Position numbers and translations under genes: made by a program. This document shows, piece by piece, positions 44,838 through 53,011 of a stretch of 64,000 nt of DNA; position 1 is the first letter of the stretch; each line of letters begins with the position of its first letter. Source of the stretch: a bacterium. Lineage in GTDB: Bacteria; Electryoneota; JAOADG01. A model generated the notes under the pieces. It made no database searches. It was not told where the DNA came from and worked only from the letters and a program-made list of their open reading frames with translations. The stretch spans positions 643,612 to 707,611 of the forward strand of contig JAOADG010000008.1 in assembly GCA_026417415.1 (NCBI GenBank), given 5' to 3'.

Positions 44838-46602
44838 TTTGTTCCCGAGTATCGTAAGTTTATTACTGATAGTTTTATTGTTTTCACAGAATGCAATTAG
44901 TTCAATCACGCTGAACTCAACTGCTTCAGTAGAAGTGGTTGAACAAAACGAGTTGTTTGAATGGACATTAACCGTTGAAGGTACTAATAAACAACCTAAA
45001 ATTGATTTTGGAAAATTTCAAAAGATCCAAGGACCGTCAACTTCCCAACAGTTTTCAATTATAAATGGAAAAATTTCACAATCCATCTCTTTTACCTATA
45101 TTTTACAAGCACCTAATGAAATCGGCCGGTTTAGTTTACCAACTGCGACAATCGAAATAGATGGTAGAAAATATCAAACAGAAGATGCTTTTATTGAAGT
45201 TATCCAAAGCACTCCATCAAAACCGAAACATTCCACATCGGATTCAAAAAGGAATACCACTGATACAAACAATAAGAATGTTTGGATTGAGGTAAAAGCT
45301 GATAAAAAAACATTATATATCGGAGAAAAAGCAAGAGTACAATATATACTTTATTTTCAAAATGCAAGAAATCTAAATATAAAAGATTTACCCCAGGGTT
45401 CTGGTTTTTCTATTGAAATTGCAAAAGAAATCAAAGAATACAAGATTGTTCAAGAAAATTTGAATGGAAAAGTATTGAACTCTGCTTTAATCTATGATGT
45501 TTGGATCATTCCTACAAAAACAGGAACTCTGACAATTAATCCTTTAAAGGCAGAAATTGAAGTAATCCAACAAATTAATCGCCCTCGTGATCCTTTTTCT
45601 ATTTTTAACGATCCATTTTCTATGTTTGGTCAATACACTTCAGTGCCAGTAGAGTTGACTTCACCAACACTTACTTTTGAAGTAAAACCTTTACCATTGC
45701 TTGGAAAACCAAATAATGCAGAAATTTGGGTTGGTGAGTATAATGTGCAAGCAAAATTAACTCATTCTGAAATTCCTGTACATCAATCTACTGCGATCGT
45801 TGTACAAGTTTCAGGGAGTGGATGTGCAAGTTTACTGCCTCCTAAATTGTTACCTATTCAAGGGTTAGAAGAATACCCAGTTCAACAAAAAGTTTGGGGG
45901 GAAGCAACCCAACAAAAAAAAGAGTTCACTTATCCGGTTGTTGGTCGGATTGCTAATAAAGTACCTATTATCTTTCAACCTTTAGCTATTTTTAATCCTA
46001 AAACAGGAACCTATAAAAATGTTTTACAAGATACACTTTGGTTGAATATCTTAGGTACTACATCAAATCCAATTGTATATACCCCTCAAATTCCGTCTTT
46101 AACAAACCAACTTGAACAAATTCCAATTCCGAAGAAAATTCAAGAGTTTGATGAAGTTCAGTTCATTCCTTACGGATGGGCATTATCAGGAGGAGTAGTA
46201 TTCCTAGGTTTAGGAATTCAAATAATCAGCGTTATCATGGGAATGTTTAAAAGAAGAATTTCATATCAAAAAAACATATTGATAAAGAATTTTTTAGAAT
46301 TGTTGGAAAACGATATAACTAATGATCTATACGATGATATAGAGGTGAGTTTTGTTCATTTAGTGAACTTATATTTTCAAAATAAAGACAAAAAAGTTTT
46401 TCACCCAGATCAAATTGATTTCAATGAACAAAACATGTCAGATTTGCAATTTATTCGTTCGATACAGAAACTATGGTCTGATTTTCGTGTGTATAGATAT
46501 TATCCAAATGAGATTGCTTCAGATTTTTTCAGAAATTGGAAAGAAGAAATGATTAACATTTTAAAGGGAAACTTTACAATAAATGATAAAATCAATAATT
46601 AG
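44794..46602 (+). CDS. batD: BatD: oxygen-tolerance/Ig-like membrane protein
   Basis: The protein has up to 602 residues. The start is uncertain: ATG 44794 or 44803 lie inside batC, and a TTG near 44840 would also leave the signal segment (FPSIVSLLLIVLLFSQNAIS). The periplasmic part is a set of beta-rich modules (about 35-460: LNSTASVEVVEQNELFEWTL, RIANKVPIIFQPLAIFNPKT). A membrane span lies near 465-488, and a cytoplasmic tail follows. This matches BatD. The overlap implies translational coupling with batC. Confidence 0.85.
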   Translation: MKGMQHFQHLERIGDLFPSIVSLLLIVLLFSQNAISSITLNSTASVEVVEQNELFEWTLTVEGTNKQPKIDFGKFQKIQGPSTSQQFSIINGKISQSISFTYILQAPNEIGRFSLPTATIEIDGRKYQTEDAFIEVIQSTPSKPKHSTSDSKRNTTDTNNKNVWIEVKADKKTLYIGEKARVQYILYFQNARNLNIKDLPQGSGFSIEIAKEIKEYKIVQENLNGKVLNSALIYDVWIIPTKTGTLTINPLKAEIEVIQQINRPRDPFSIFNDPFSMFGQYTSVPVELTSPTLTFEVKPLPLLGKPNNAEIWVGEYNVQAKLTHSEIPVHQSTAIVVQVSGSGCASLLPPKLLPIQGLEEYPVQQKVWGEATQQKKEFTYPVVGRIANKVPIIFQPLAIFNPKTGTYKNVLQDTLWLNILGTTSNPIVYTPQIPSLTNQLEQIPIPKKIQEFDEVQFIPYGWALSGGVVFLGLGIQIISVIMGMFKRRISYQKNILIKNFLELLENDITNDLYDDIEVSFVHLVNLYFQNKDKKVFHPDQIDFNEQNMSDLQFIRSIQKLWSDFRVYRYYPNEIASDFFRNWKEEMINILKGNFTINDKINN

Positions 46603-47326
46603 TAGCATAATTATTCTTAATTCGTTAACTTTTGCTTCTGAATTGCTAGATGTCCAAAAAAAGTTGGAGCAAAACGATGTGATTTTAGCTTATCAAAAAC
46701 TTAACGAAATGAGTACATTTTCGAATCTTTCAAGTTACTGGCAACTAAAAGCAATAGCAATTTGGAAAATCTATGGTATGGATTCACTAGGAACATGTCT
46801 TTTAGCCTCAGAAAAGGCTTATCGGTTGCACCCTACCAAAGAATTAAAACAACAATTGGCTTGGTTTGAAGCAAAAATAACTGAACCTGTTGAGGCTATA
46901 GAAACATTCAAAGCATTTCTAGTTATCCACGATTTTATCATAAAGATACCCACATTTTTCTATTTCATTGGAATGGTTTTATCCACACTATTTTTAACTA
47001 TAATTTTTATTCCGGTATTGAGTTCTAGGATTCCAATGAAAATGAAAACATGGAAAACTACAACCATGATTATTAGTATGTTAACACTTAGTTTATCAAG
47101 TAGTGGTTCAATATTACGTTACCAATGGAGTAAAGAGTTAATTGGATATACAATTCAGTCGGGTGTTACACTCTATCAAAAGCCATCAATTAGTGAAAAA
47201 GAAATCACAACTTTATCAAACGGTATAAAACTTAAAAAGCTAAGTGAATTTGGAAATTGGATTGAAGTTGCTATACCTGACGGTAGAAAGGGTTGGATTC
47301 AAAGCAATGGTGCGATTTTTCTTTAA
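46583..47326 (+). CDS. batE: BatE: TPR and SH3-like membrane protein
   Basis: The protein has 247 residues. The N-terminus is a signal or anchor, then helical TPR-like repeats (about 25-110). Two membrane spans follow (about 130-152 and 160-180), and the end is an SH3-like domain (about 195-247, GVTLYQKPSISEKEITTLSN and GRKGWIQSNGAIFL). This order is typical of BatE. It closes the chain; 68 nt follow before a convergent gene, with no clear terminator. Confidence 0.85.
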   Translation: MIKSIISSIIILNSLTFASELLDVQKKLEQNDVILAYQKLNEMSTFSNLSSYWQLKAIAIWKIYGMDSLGTCLLASEKAYRLHPTKELKQQLAWFEAKITEPVEAIETFKAFLVIHDFIIKIPTFFYFIGMVLSTLFLTIIFIPVLSSRIPMKMKTWKTTTMIISMLTLSLSSSGSILRYQWSKELIGYTIQSGVTLYQKPSISEKEITTLSNGIKLKKLSEFGNWIEVAIPDGRKGWIQSNGAIFL

Positions 47327-47394
47327 TCAATATGTCGCATAAGATATATTATGTATAGTACTTAATGTACAGAAATTTGAAAATTATTAGAGAT

Positions 47395-48873
47395 TTAAAG
47401 CTTTACCCAAATATCTATCCGACGGTTTTTTAAGCGTCCCTGGTAAGTATCGTTATCGCTGATTGGTTCTGTTTCGCCTTTACCAGCAAATTTTATTCTG
47501 TCAGACGTCAAACCAAGATTTTGCTTAAAGAAGTTTGCAATAACAGACGATCTTTCTTCAGACAATACTAAATTTTTTTTGTTATCTCCACTTGAATCCG
47601 TATGTCCTTCAACCAAATAAGTAGCAGTAGTTAAATCTTGAAGTATTTCGATTAAACGATTCAATATTTTTTGAAGTTGCGAGTTTAATTGTGCGCTTCC
47701 TGAACTAAACAAAGTACCGGATAAACGAATTAGAAGCTGATTATTGGGTAACACTTCAGCAGTAACTTCCTTATTTGTAAACGCTGCATTGATTTTATTG
47801 GCTTTTGAAATCAGTAATTGTTGCGTTTTTAAATGTTGTGCCTCTTTTTCAGAAACTCCAAACTTTGCTTCTAAAAGAGCATATTTCTCTTTTAATTCTG
47901 TTATTTCATTTTCTAATGATTTCCTTGTTTCTATAAAACGGTTTTCTAAAAATGAGTATTTCTGTTCAAATAGCATTAGTTTTGTTTCGTATGAAGAAGT
48001 CAATGAATCTAAATAATAAAGTAATTGTTGACCTGCTTTATTCGGACCTTCACTCCAATCTATTTCTTGATTAAATCTTTTAGCAATGCTATTTAATTGT
48101 TCTTCATAAGAAAGAAAACCTTTCTCCCAACCGTTTTCTTCTTTTCTTAAACGAATTGCTGTTTCAGTTAAAAAAATTGCATGTTTTGCTTCTAACTTTG
48201 CAAGTTTTGCTAAATAAAGAATGCGAATAGTAACGTCATTATTTTGATTTAGTTCATTTTCTGCTGCTTCTAGTGATTGAATTGCAATACTTAAAGTAAT
48301 TGGTGCGAATGTTTGCGCACCCAATTTTTTAGCACTATTTATTAATTGTCTAGCTTCTGTAAAAATCGAATTTTTTATCGCTTCTTTTCTAGCAATTCGT
48401 AAACTTTGTAAAACTTTATCTTTGTTTTTACTTAAGTATTCTATATTACCCTTTTCAATTTCAGAAGTTATATTTTCCCACTGAGATTGAGCATTTTTCC
48501 ACTCCTTTTTAGCAAAATTTGGTGCTTTCGCAGTAATCGCTTCTTGATAAGCAGTAATTTCATCTTTTAATATCGGTATTACAATTTCACTATATTGTTT
48601 TGCTTTTTTTGCTAATTGAATAACGAATTTGATATCTTTTTCAATTTCTTTGGAAGATTTACTTTGCTTATATAGTTTTAAAATATATTCATATTTTTCT
48701 TTGATCTCTTTGTACATAGTTGGAGTTAAAATTTGAGCATTTAATTGTTCACATTCAATTATCAATTCATTTGCTTCTTGAAAATACATATCTAAATCTT
48801 GTGTAAAACCAATTGAATAAAAAATTAAAACTAATAGCATTGGAATTTGCTTCATAACGCCATAAATATTCAT
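47395..48873 (-). CDS. OmpA-family outer-membrane/peptidoglycan-binding protein with long coiled coil
   Basis: The protein has 492 residues from ATG 48873 (GAGGG upstream). The frame is open to 48909, which overlaps leuS. A signal peptide ends FTQ near residue 25. The middle is long, highly charged, helical and coiled-coil (about 40-370). The C-terminal OmpA-like domain (about 380-490) has LFSSGSAQLNSQLQKILNRL, VEGHTDSSGDNKKNLVLSEE, and GETEPISDNDTYQGRLKNRR with the conserved NRRI end. It should bind peptidoglycan. The gene follows leuS by 16 nt. Confidence 0.88.
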   Translation of the reverse strand: MNIYGVMKQIPMLLVLIFYSIGFTQDLDMYFQEANELIIECEQLNAQILTPTMYKEIKEKYEYILKLYKQSKSSKEIEKDIKFVIQLAKKAKQYSEIVIPILKDEITAYQEAITAKAPNFAKKEWKNAQSQWENITSEIEKGNIEYLSKNKDKVLQSLRIARKEAIKNSIFTEARQLINSAKKLGAQTFAPITLSIAIQSLEAAENELNQNNDVTIRILYLAKLAKLEAKHAIFLTETAIRLRKEENGWEKGFLSYEEQLNSIAKRFNQEIDWSEGPNKAGQQLLYYLDSLTSSYETKLMLFEQKYSFLENRFIETRKSLENEITELKEKYALLEAKFGVSEKEAQHLKTQQLLISKANKINAAFTNKEVTAEVLPNNQLLIRLSGTLFSSGSAQLNSQLQKILNRLIEILQDLTTATYLVEGHTDSSGDNKKNLVLSEERSSVIANFFKQNLGLTSDRIKFAGKGETEPISDNDTYQGRLKNRRIDIWVKL

Positions 48874-48889
48874 TGCTACCCTCGCAGAT

Positions 48890-51382
48890 TTATTTGTTAT
48901 CAGCAACAATATTGATCAATTTGTTCGGCACCACTATTTCTTTTTTAATAAAAAGATTTTTCGTTAATTTTTCGTATAAAACATCATTATGAAATTCTGA
49001 TAATACTTCTTGCTGGGTCAAATCCCTTTTCGTTGTAAAATGCCCCCTAATTTTTCCGTTGACTTGTATGACATATTCAATTAGATCATCAAGTAACCAT
49101 TTTTGGTCAATGATTGGATATTTTTGATCAAACAAATTCCCTTCACCCCCGAGGCGTTCCCATGCTTCACTAAATAAGTGTGGTGCTAAGGGTGCGCCGG
49201 CAAGCACCATAAATTTTAGTGCTTCACAATATGAAGGTTGATTTTGATCATTAATCTCCCAATTGGTCAACTCATTGACACAGGTCATAAGAGCAGCAAC
49301 TGCAGTATTGAATTTGAAATGGTCTATACTGTTTTGTACTTTGTCAGCAAAACGATGTAAAGTTTGTAAAATTTTAGGAGGTATCTCATCATTTCCTTTA
49401 ATGGATGGTTTTGCCTTTAGTATTAGACGCCAAATACGATTGGCTAAGCGCTCAACACCTGAAATACCACCATCATTCCAATCTCCACCTATTGCATAAT
49501 CCCCCATAAACATTAAATACATTCTAAATACATCCGATCCGTATTGATCAATCAATGGTTCTGGATTTACTACATTCCCTCTGGATTTAGACATTCTTGC
49601 ACCATTCCGTGTGATTACACCTTGGTGAACCATTTTCTTAAATGGTTCTTTAAATTTTAAATAACCTGCATCATATAAGACATGGGTTATAAATCTTGCG
49701 TACAATAAATGACCATATGTATGCTCAGTTCCACCTACATAAACATCAACAGGAAGAATTTCATTCACTTTTTGATAATCAAAAGGTACATCATTTCGAG
49801 TAGCAAAAGGAAATCGCAAGTAATACCAAGAAGAACACACAAATGTATCCATTGTATCAGGATCTCGTTTGGCTGTTCCTAAACATTTGGGGCATGTGAC
49901 TTGTATATATTCTTTGACAGTTTCTAAAGGTGATTTTCCTGCGGGGCGATATTCAGCCACATTTTCAGGTAACAGGACTGGTAGATCTTTTTCAGGAACA
50001 GGAACTACACCACAAGTTGGGCAATGAATTATTGGAATAGGTGCCCCCCAGTATCGTTGTCTAGAAATTGACCAATCTCGAAGGCGATATGTGACTTGCT
50101 TCTTTCCTATTCCCTCAAGTTCTAAATATTGAATGATTTTTTCAGTACCTTCTTTTGATGTTAAACCTGTAAATTGTTCTGAATTTACCATAATACCTTC
50201 TTCACAATAGGCAGAAGAAGAGAAGTCCCAATCTTCAAATGGATTAGGTTTTATAACAATTTTTATGGGTAAATTGTATTTTTTGGCAAATTGAAAATCT
50301 CTGTCGTCGTGCGCCGGAACTGCCATTACAGCACCAGTTCCATAACTTTCAATGACGTAATCAGCAATCCATATAGGTATTCTTTCTTTTGTCAAAGGAT
50401 GAATGCAATAAGATCCAGTGAATACTCCAGTTTTTTCTCTTTCGACATTTAATCTATCTATTTCTGATATTTGAATGCTTTTTTGTACATACTCTTGAAC
50501 AATAGAGAATTGTTTTGGACTTGTAATTTTGACAACAAGAGGATGTTCTGGGGCTATTACCACATAGGTTACACCATACAACGTATCAGGCCTAGTTGTA
50601 AAAACATCAATAGAAAATTCTTGAGTTTCAAAAGGAAATTTTACTAATGCTCCTTCAGATTTTCCGATCCAGTATTTTTGTGAGTTTTTCGTTCGTTCAG
50701 GCCAATCTATCCCACCTTCAGAGACAGGTCTCTCTAGCTCCTCTAAAAGTTTATCAGCATATTTCGTTATAGTGAAAAACCATTGTGCCATTTTACGTTT
50801 TTCAATAGTAGAACCGCACCTTTCACAATGTCCATTTTGCACTTGTTCATTCGCTAGTACTGTTTGATCTTTTGGGCACCAATTTACCGGTGCAGTTTTA
50901 TACTCAACTAAACCTAATTTATATAAGGTCAGAAACAACCATTGAGTCCATTTGTAATATTCTGGTGAGGAAGTATTGATCTCATAATTCCAATCATACA
51001 TATTCCCCATTCGTTTTAATTGTTCACGAATAAAGTCAATGTTTTGTTTCGTAGAAATGGCTGGATGAACATTATGTTTAATCGCATAATTTTCTGCAGG
51101 TAAACCAAAAGCATCAAAACCCATCGGTTCAAAAACCTGATACCCTTTCATTCTTTGTAAACGGGCATAAGTATCTGTAGGACCATAGTTCCACCAATGT
51201 CCTATGTGTAATTTATCCCCAGAGGGGTATAGAAACATGCAAAGAATATATTTCTTCTTTTGTGGATCTAAGTGATTGATATCAAAATGATTGTATTTTT
51301 TTATTTCCCATACGTTTCTCCACTTTTCTTCAATTTCTTTAAATGGATAAGCTTGTTGAGAAATAGTATTTTCGTTCACCAT
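48890..51382 (-). CDS. leuS: Leucyl-tRNA synthetase
   Basis: The protein has 830 residues from ATG 51382, which has GAAGAGG before it. Frame extension to 51481 is translated tRNA-Pro and is not coding. The class I motifs are KLHIGHWW (HIGH, residues 59-62) and RMSKSRGNVVNP (KMSKS). The editing domain is present (GVTYVVIAPEHPLV, then DYVIESYGTGAVMAVPAHDD with the conserved Asp). It charges tRNA-Leu. A terminator stands only 27 nt upstream, so expression requires a promoter within the gap or readthrough. Confidence 0.97.
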   Translation of the reverse strand: MVNENTISQQAYPFKEIEEKWRNVWEIKKYNHFDINHLDPQKKKYILCMFLYPSGDKLHIGHWWNYGPTDTYARLQRMKGYQVFEPMGFDAFGLPAENYAIKHNVHPAISTKQNIDFIREQLKRMGNMYDWNYEINTSSPEYYKWTQWLFLTLYKLGLVEYKTAPVNWCPKDQTVLANEQVQNGHCERCGSTIEKRKMAQWFFTITKYADKLLEELERPVSEGGIDWPERTKNSQKYWIGKSEGALVKFPFETQEFSIDVFTTRPDTLYGVTYVVIAPEHPLVVKITSPKQFSIVQEYVQKSIQISEIDRLNVEREKTGVFTGSYCIHPLTKERIPIWIADYVIESYGTGAVMAVPAHDDRDFQFAKKYNLPIKIVIKPNPFEDWDFSSSAYCEEGIMVNSEQFTGLTSKEGTEKIIQYLELEGIGKKQVTYRLRDWSISRQRYWGAPIPIIHCPTCGVVPVPEKDLPVLLPENVAEYRPAGKSPLETVKEYIQVTCPKCLGTAKRDPDTMDTFVCSSWYYLRFPFATRNDVPFDYQKVNEILPVDVYVGGTEHTYGHLLYARFITHVLYDAGYLKFKEPFKKMVHQGVITRNGARMSKSRGNVVNPEPLIDQYGSDVFRMYLMFMGDYAIGGDWNDGGISGVERLANRIWRLILKAKPSIKGNDEIPPKILQTLHRFADKVQNSIDHFKFNTAVAALMTCVNELTNWEINDQNQPSYCEALKFMVLAGAPLAPHLFSEAWERLGGEGNLFDQKYPIIDQKWLLDDLIEYVIQVNGKIRGHFTTKRDLTQQEVLSEFHNDVLYEKLTKNLFIKKEIVVPNKLINIVADNK

Positions 51383-51408
51383 AACCTCTTCAATATCAAA
51401 GTTTAAAC

Positions 51409-51430
51409 GAAAAACCGCCCAACTGGGCGG
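51409..51430 (-). terminator. Terminator after tRNA-Pro(CGG), immediately upstream of leuS
   Basis: On the minus strand CCGCCC-AGTT-GGGCGG is followed by TTTTTCGTTT (stem 6 bp at 51415-51420 and 51425-51430). It begins 5 nt beyond the tRNA-Pro(CGG) 3' end. leuS starts 27 nt later. Confidence 0.85.
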
Positions 51431-51435
51431 TAGTG

Positions 51436-51509
51436 TCGGGGAGACTGGATTTGAACCAGCGACCCCTTGGTCCCGAACCAAGTGCGCTACCGGGCTGCGC
51501 CACTCCCCG
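51436..51509 (-). tRNA. tRNA-Pro (anticodon CGG)
   Basis: This 74-nt cloverleaf has the acceptor stem CGGGGAG/CTCCCCG, the D arm GCGCAGCCCGGTAGCGC, and the anticodon stem CTTGG/CCAAG with loop TTCGGGA. The T arm is CTGGTTCAAATCCAG, and the discriminator is A. CCA is not encoded. It reads CCG codons. It starts 4 nt after the glycosyltransferase stop. Confidence 0.95.
51443..51466. repeat. 24-nt direct repeat, copy 1 (tRNA-Pro 3' half)
   Basis: The T-arm/variable segment (GACTGGATTTGAACCAGCGA then CCCC) is identical to that at 52452-52475, in the other tRNA-Pro. The two copies flank the small protein and glycosyltransferase genes, 1009 nt apart. The identity follows from the two genes both being proline tRNAs. 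Confidence 0.9.
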
Positions 51510-51513
51510 CATT

Positions 51514-52224
51514 TTACAGGTACTCACGTCTAAAATAGTATTTCCAACATTCGGAAAAGACCATCTTTAAAAAACGGATAGTGTCACTCCAACGTTGGAT
51601 ATTGCTTTTATCTAAATGTAAATATAGAGTTGGAATAGGAATAAATGCAATGCGCCATCGATTCCATATTGCTTGAAGAAGAACTTGACTTTCCCATTCA
51701 AACCGCTTTGTATTACAATTGAGTTGTTTCCATCGTTTTAGTGCGATAAAACGAAAACCACATTGAACGTCTGGTAAATGACGAAAAGTGATTACAGATA
51801 GTAAAACACTTGAAAACAGATTAGAAAGAACTCGATCTATTGGCATGTTAAACAAACGATTGATGCGGTTTCCAAGTATTAAATCGACGTCACTTGAATT
51901 CGCAAATTCAAGTATATCTTTTATTTTTTCTACGGGATGTTGCCCATCTGCATCTATACAAATTACAGCATTTTTGTTATTGGAAAATGCGAAATCAATT
52001 CCCTTTTGTAATGATACTCCTTTTCCGGAATTTGTTTCATTTCTAAGTATTTGAATCCGTGAGTTATCACTTGAAAGTATTAAAGGTGGTTCTGAACCGT
52101 CATCTACGATTATGATTCCGATATTTGGGTCAAGCGCTAAACACTGCGTAATGACGAATCTGATCGAGTTATATGCTTGGTAGAAAGGAATTACAATCGA
52201 CGTATTAGTAAAGTCATATATCAT
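51514..52224 (-). CDS. Family 2 glycosyltransferase (dolichyl-phosphate mannose synthase-like)
   Basis: The protein has 236 residues. The GT-A fold signatures are [12 protein letters not shown], the sugar-nucleotide motif [11 protein letters not shown], and [10 protein letters not shown] carrying the Dx[15 protein letters not shown] and [12 protein letters not shown] follow. Without a membrane anchor it resembles DPM1-type enzymes that transfer hexose to a lipid phosphate. The acceptor is unknown. It lies between the 63-residue conserved protein and tRNA-Pro(CGG). Confidence 0.88.
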   Translation of the reverse strand: MIYDFTNTSIVIPFYQAYNSIRFVITQCLALDPNIGIIIVDDGSEPPLILSSDNSRIQILRNETNSGKGVSLQKGIDFAFSNNKNAVICIDADGQHPVEKIKDILEFANSSDVDLILGNRINRLFNMPIDRVLSNLFSSVLLSVITFRHLPDVQCGFRFIALKRWKQLNCNTKRFEWESQVLLQAIWNRWRIAFIPIPTLYLHLDKSNIQRWSDTIRFLKMVFSECWKYYFRREYL

Positions 52225-52231
52225 TCGTTGT

Positions 52232-52423
52232 TTACAGGAGGGAAAAAAGAATCCAAGTCACAATCAATCCAATTAAAATAAAAGGCAAACAACAGCCTAA
52301 CATTGCACCGACTTTTCTTTGCCGTCCTGAACGTGTAAGTGGGATACCAATTTTTCTTGATATGTTTGATTTTACACGGCTTATTCCAACAAAACGTTTC
52401 CAAGAAAAACCACCTCGATTCAT
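52232..52423 (-). CDS. Small conserved protein with C-terminal membrane segment (63 residues)
   Basis: The start is ATG 52423; the open frame further up to 52477 is tRNA-Pro in the wrong reading. The protein begins MNRGGFSWKRFVGISRVKSN. It continues with a basic segment (SRKIGIPLTRSGRQRKVG) and ends with a hydrophobic stretch (CCLPFILIGLIVTWILFSLL). The opening resembles small proteins found in many bacteria, but I cannot name a family with certainty. It is probably inserted in the membrane by the C-terminal helix. Confidence 0.65.
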   Translation of the reverse strand: MNRGGFSWKRFVGISRVKSNISRKIGIPLTRSGRQRKVGAMLGCCLPFILIGLIVTWILFSLL

Positions 52424-52444
52424 ACCTTCACTCTCAAATAATTG

Positions 52445-52518
52445 TCGGGACGACTGGATTTGAACCAGCGACCCCAAGACCCCCAGTCTTGTGCGCTACC
52501 AGGCTGCGCCACGTCCCG
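52445..52518 (-). tRNA. tRNA-Pro (anticodon GGG)
   Basis: This 74-nt cloverleaf has acceptor CGGGACG/CGTCCCG, D arm GCGCAGCCTGGTAGCGC, and anticodon stem CAAGA/TCTTG with loop CTGGGGG (anticodon GGG). The T arm CTGGTTCAAATCCAG matches the other proline tRNA, the discriminator is A, and CCA is not encoded. It reads CCC and CCU codons. It lies between the MerR gene and the small protein gene. Confidence 0.95.
52452..52475. repeat. 24-nt direct repeat, copy 2 (tRNA-Pro 3' half)
   Basis: Identical to 51443-51466. See copy 1. Confidence 0.9.
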
Positions 52519-52532
52519 TTAAACAATTTAAT

Positions 52533-52955
52533 TTACAACAGTTGCAGCAACTGTTTCAAGTCCTCCTTAATTTCGATTAAAATATCAATTGTGTTATTCT
52601 TAATACGATTTAGCTCTAAACTTGAATTCTGTGTTAGTTGACCAACTGCTTCATTAAATGAGTTTTGTTTTAGGGATATTTCCTTTGTAGTTAAACTTTT
52701 TCTGCCTATTAATCCCATTTCTATTAACTTTTTTTTTGCACCTGCTATGGTGAATTTTTGTACATAAAGTAAATCTTTTACAAGATTCAATACATGAATA
52801 TCCTTTTCTTGATATCTACGTACCTTTGAAGAACTTCTCTTCGGTTTCAAACAATGAAACTCTTGTTCCCAATACCGTAAAATGTGTGGTGGAATTCCAG
52901 TGATTTCTGAAACTTCACGAATAGAATAGTATAGCTTTGAGATCTTCTTGTTCAT
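52533..52955 (-). CDS. MerR-family transcriptional regulator
   Basis: The protein has 140 residues. The winged-helix N-terminus is typical: YSIREVSEITGIPPHILRYW then EQEFHCLKPKRSSSKVRRYQ, a KDI segment and a coiled helix. The C-terminal part has no metal-binding cysteines like those of MerR or SoxR, so the effector is unknown. FCB genomes have similar short MerR proteins beside tRNA or peptidase genes. The gene is 14 nt upstream of tRNA-Pro(GGG). Confidence 0.88.
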   Translation of the reverse strand: MNKKISKLYYSIREVSEITGIPPHILRYWEQEFHCLKPKRSSSKVRRYQEKDIHVLNLVKDLLYVQKFTIAGAKKKLIEMGLIGRKSLTTKEISLKQNSFNEAVGQLTQNSSLELNRIKNNTIDILIEIKEDLKQLLQLL

Positions 52956-53011
52956 TCAAATTCATACCATAAACAAATGCAATGTACTTAATTTCTTTTC
53001 AAACTGGAAGA

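Noticed and set aside
47327-47394. Terminator between batE and the OmpA-family gene
   Set aside because: Only a 4-bp GTAC repeat was found; no stem with T tract supports an intrinsic terminator.
51383-51481. N-terminal extension of LeuS with [14 protein letters not shown]
   Set aside because: This is the translation of tRNA-Pro and its terminator; the real start is ATG 51382 with GAAGAGG upstream.
52424-52477. N-terminal extension of the 63-residue small protein
   Set aside because: The extra residues ([12 protein letters not shown]) come from the tRNA 3' end; ATG 52423 has a better context.
52339-52641. Plus-strand ORF containing [14 protein letters not shown]
   Set aside because: It is the antisense reading of tRNA-Pro(GGG), a well-known spurious type of ORF.
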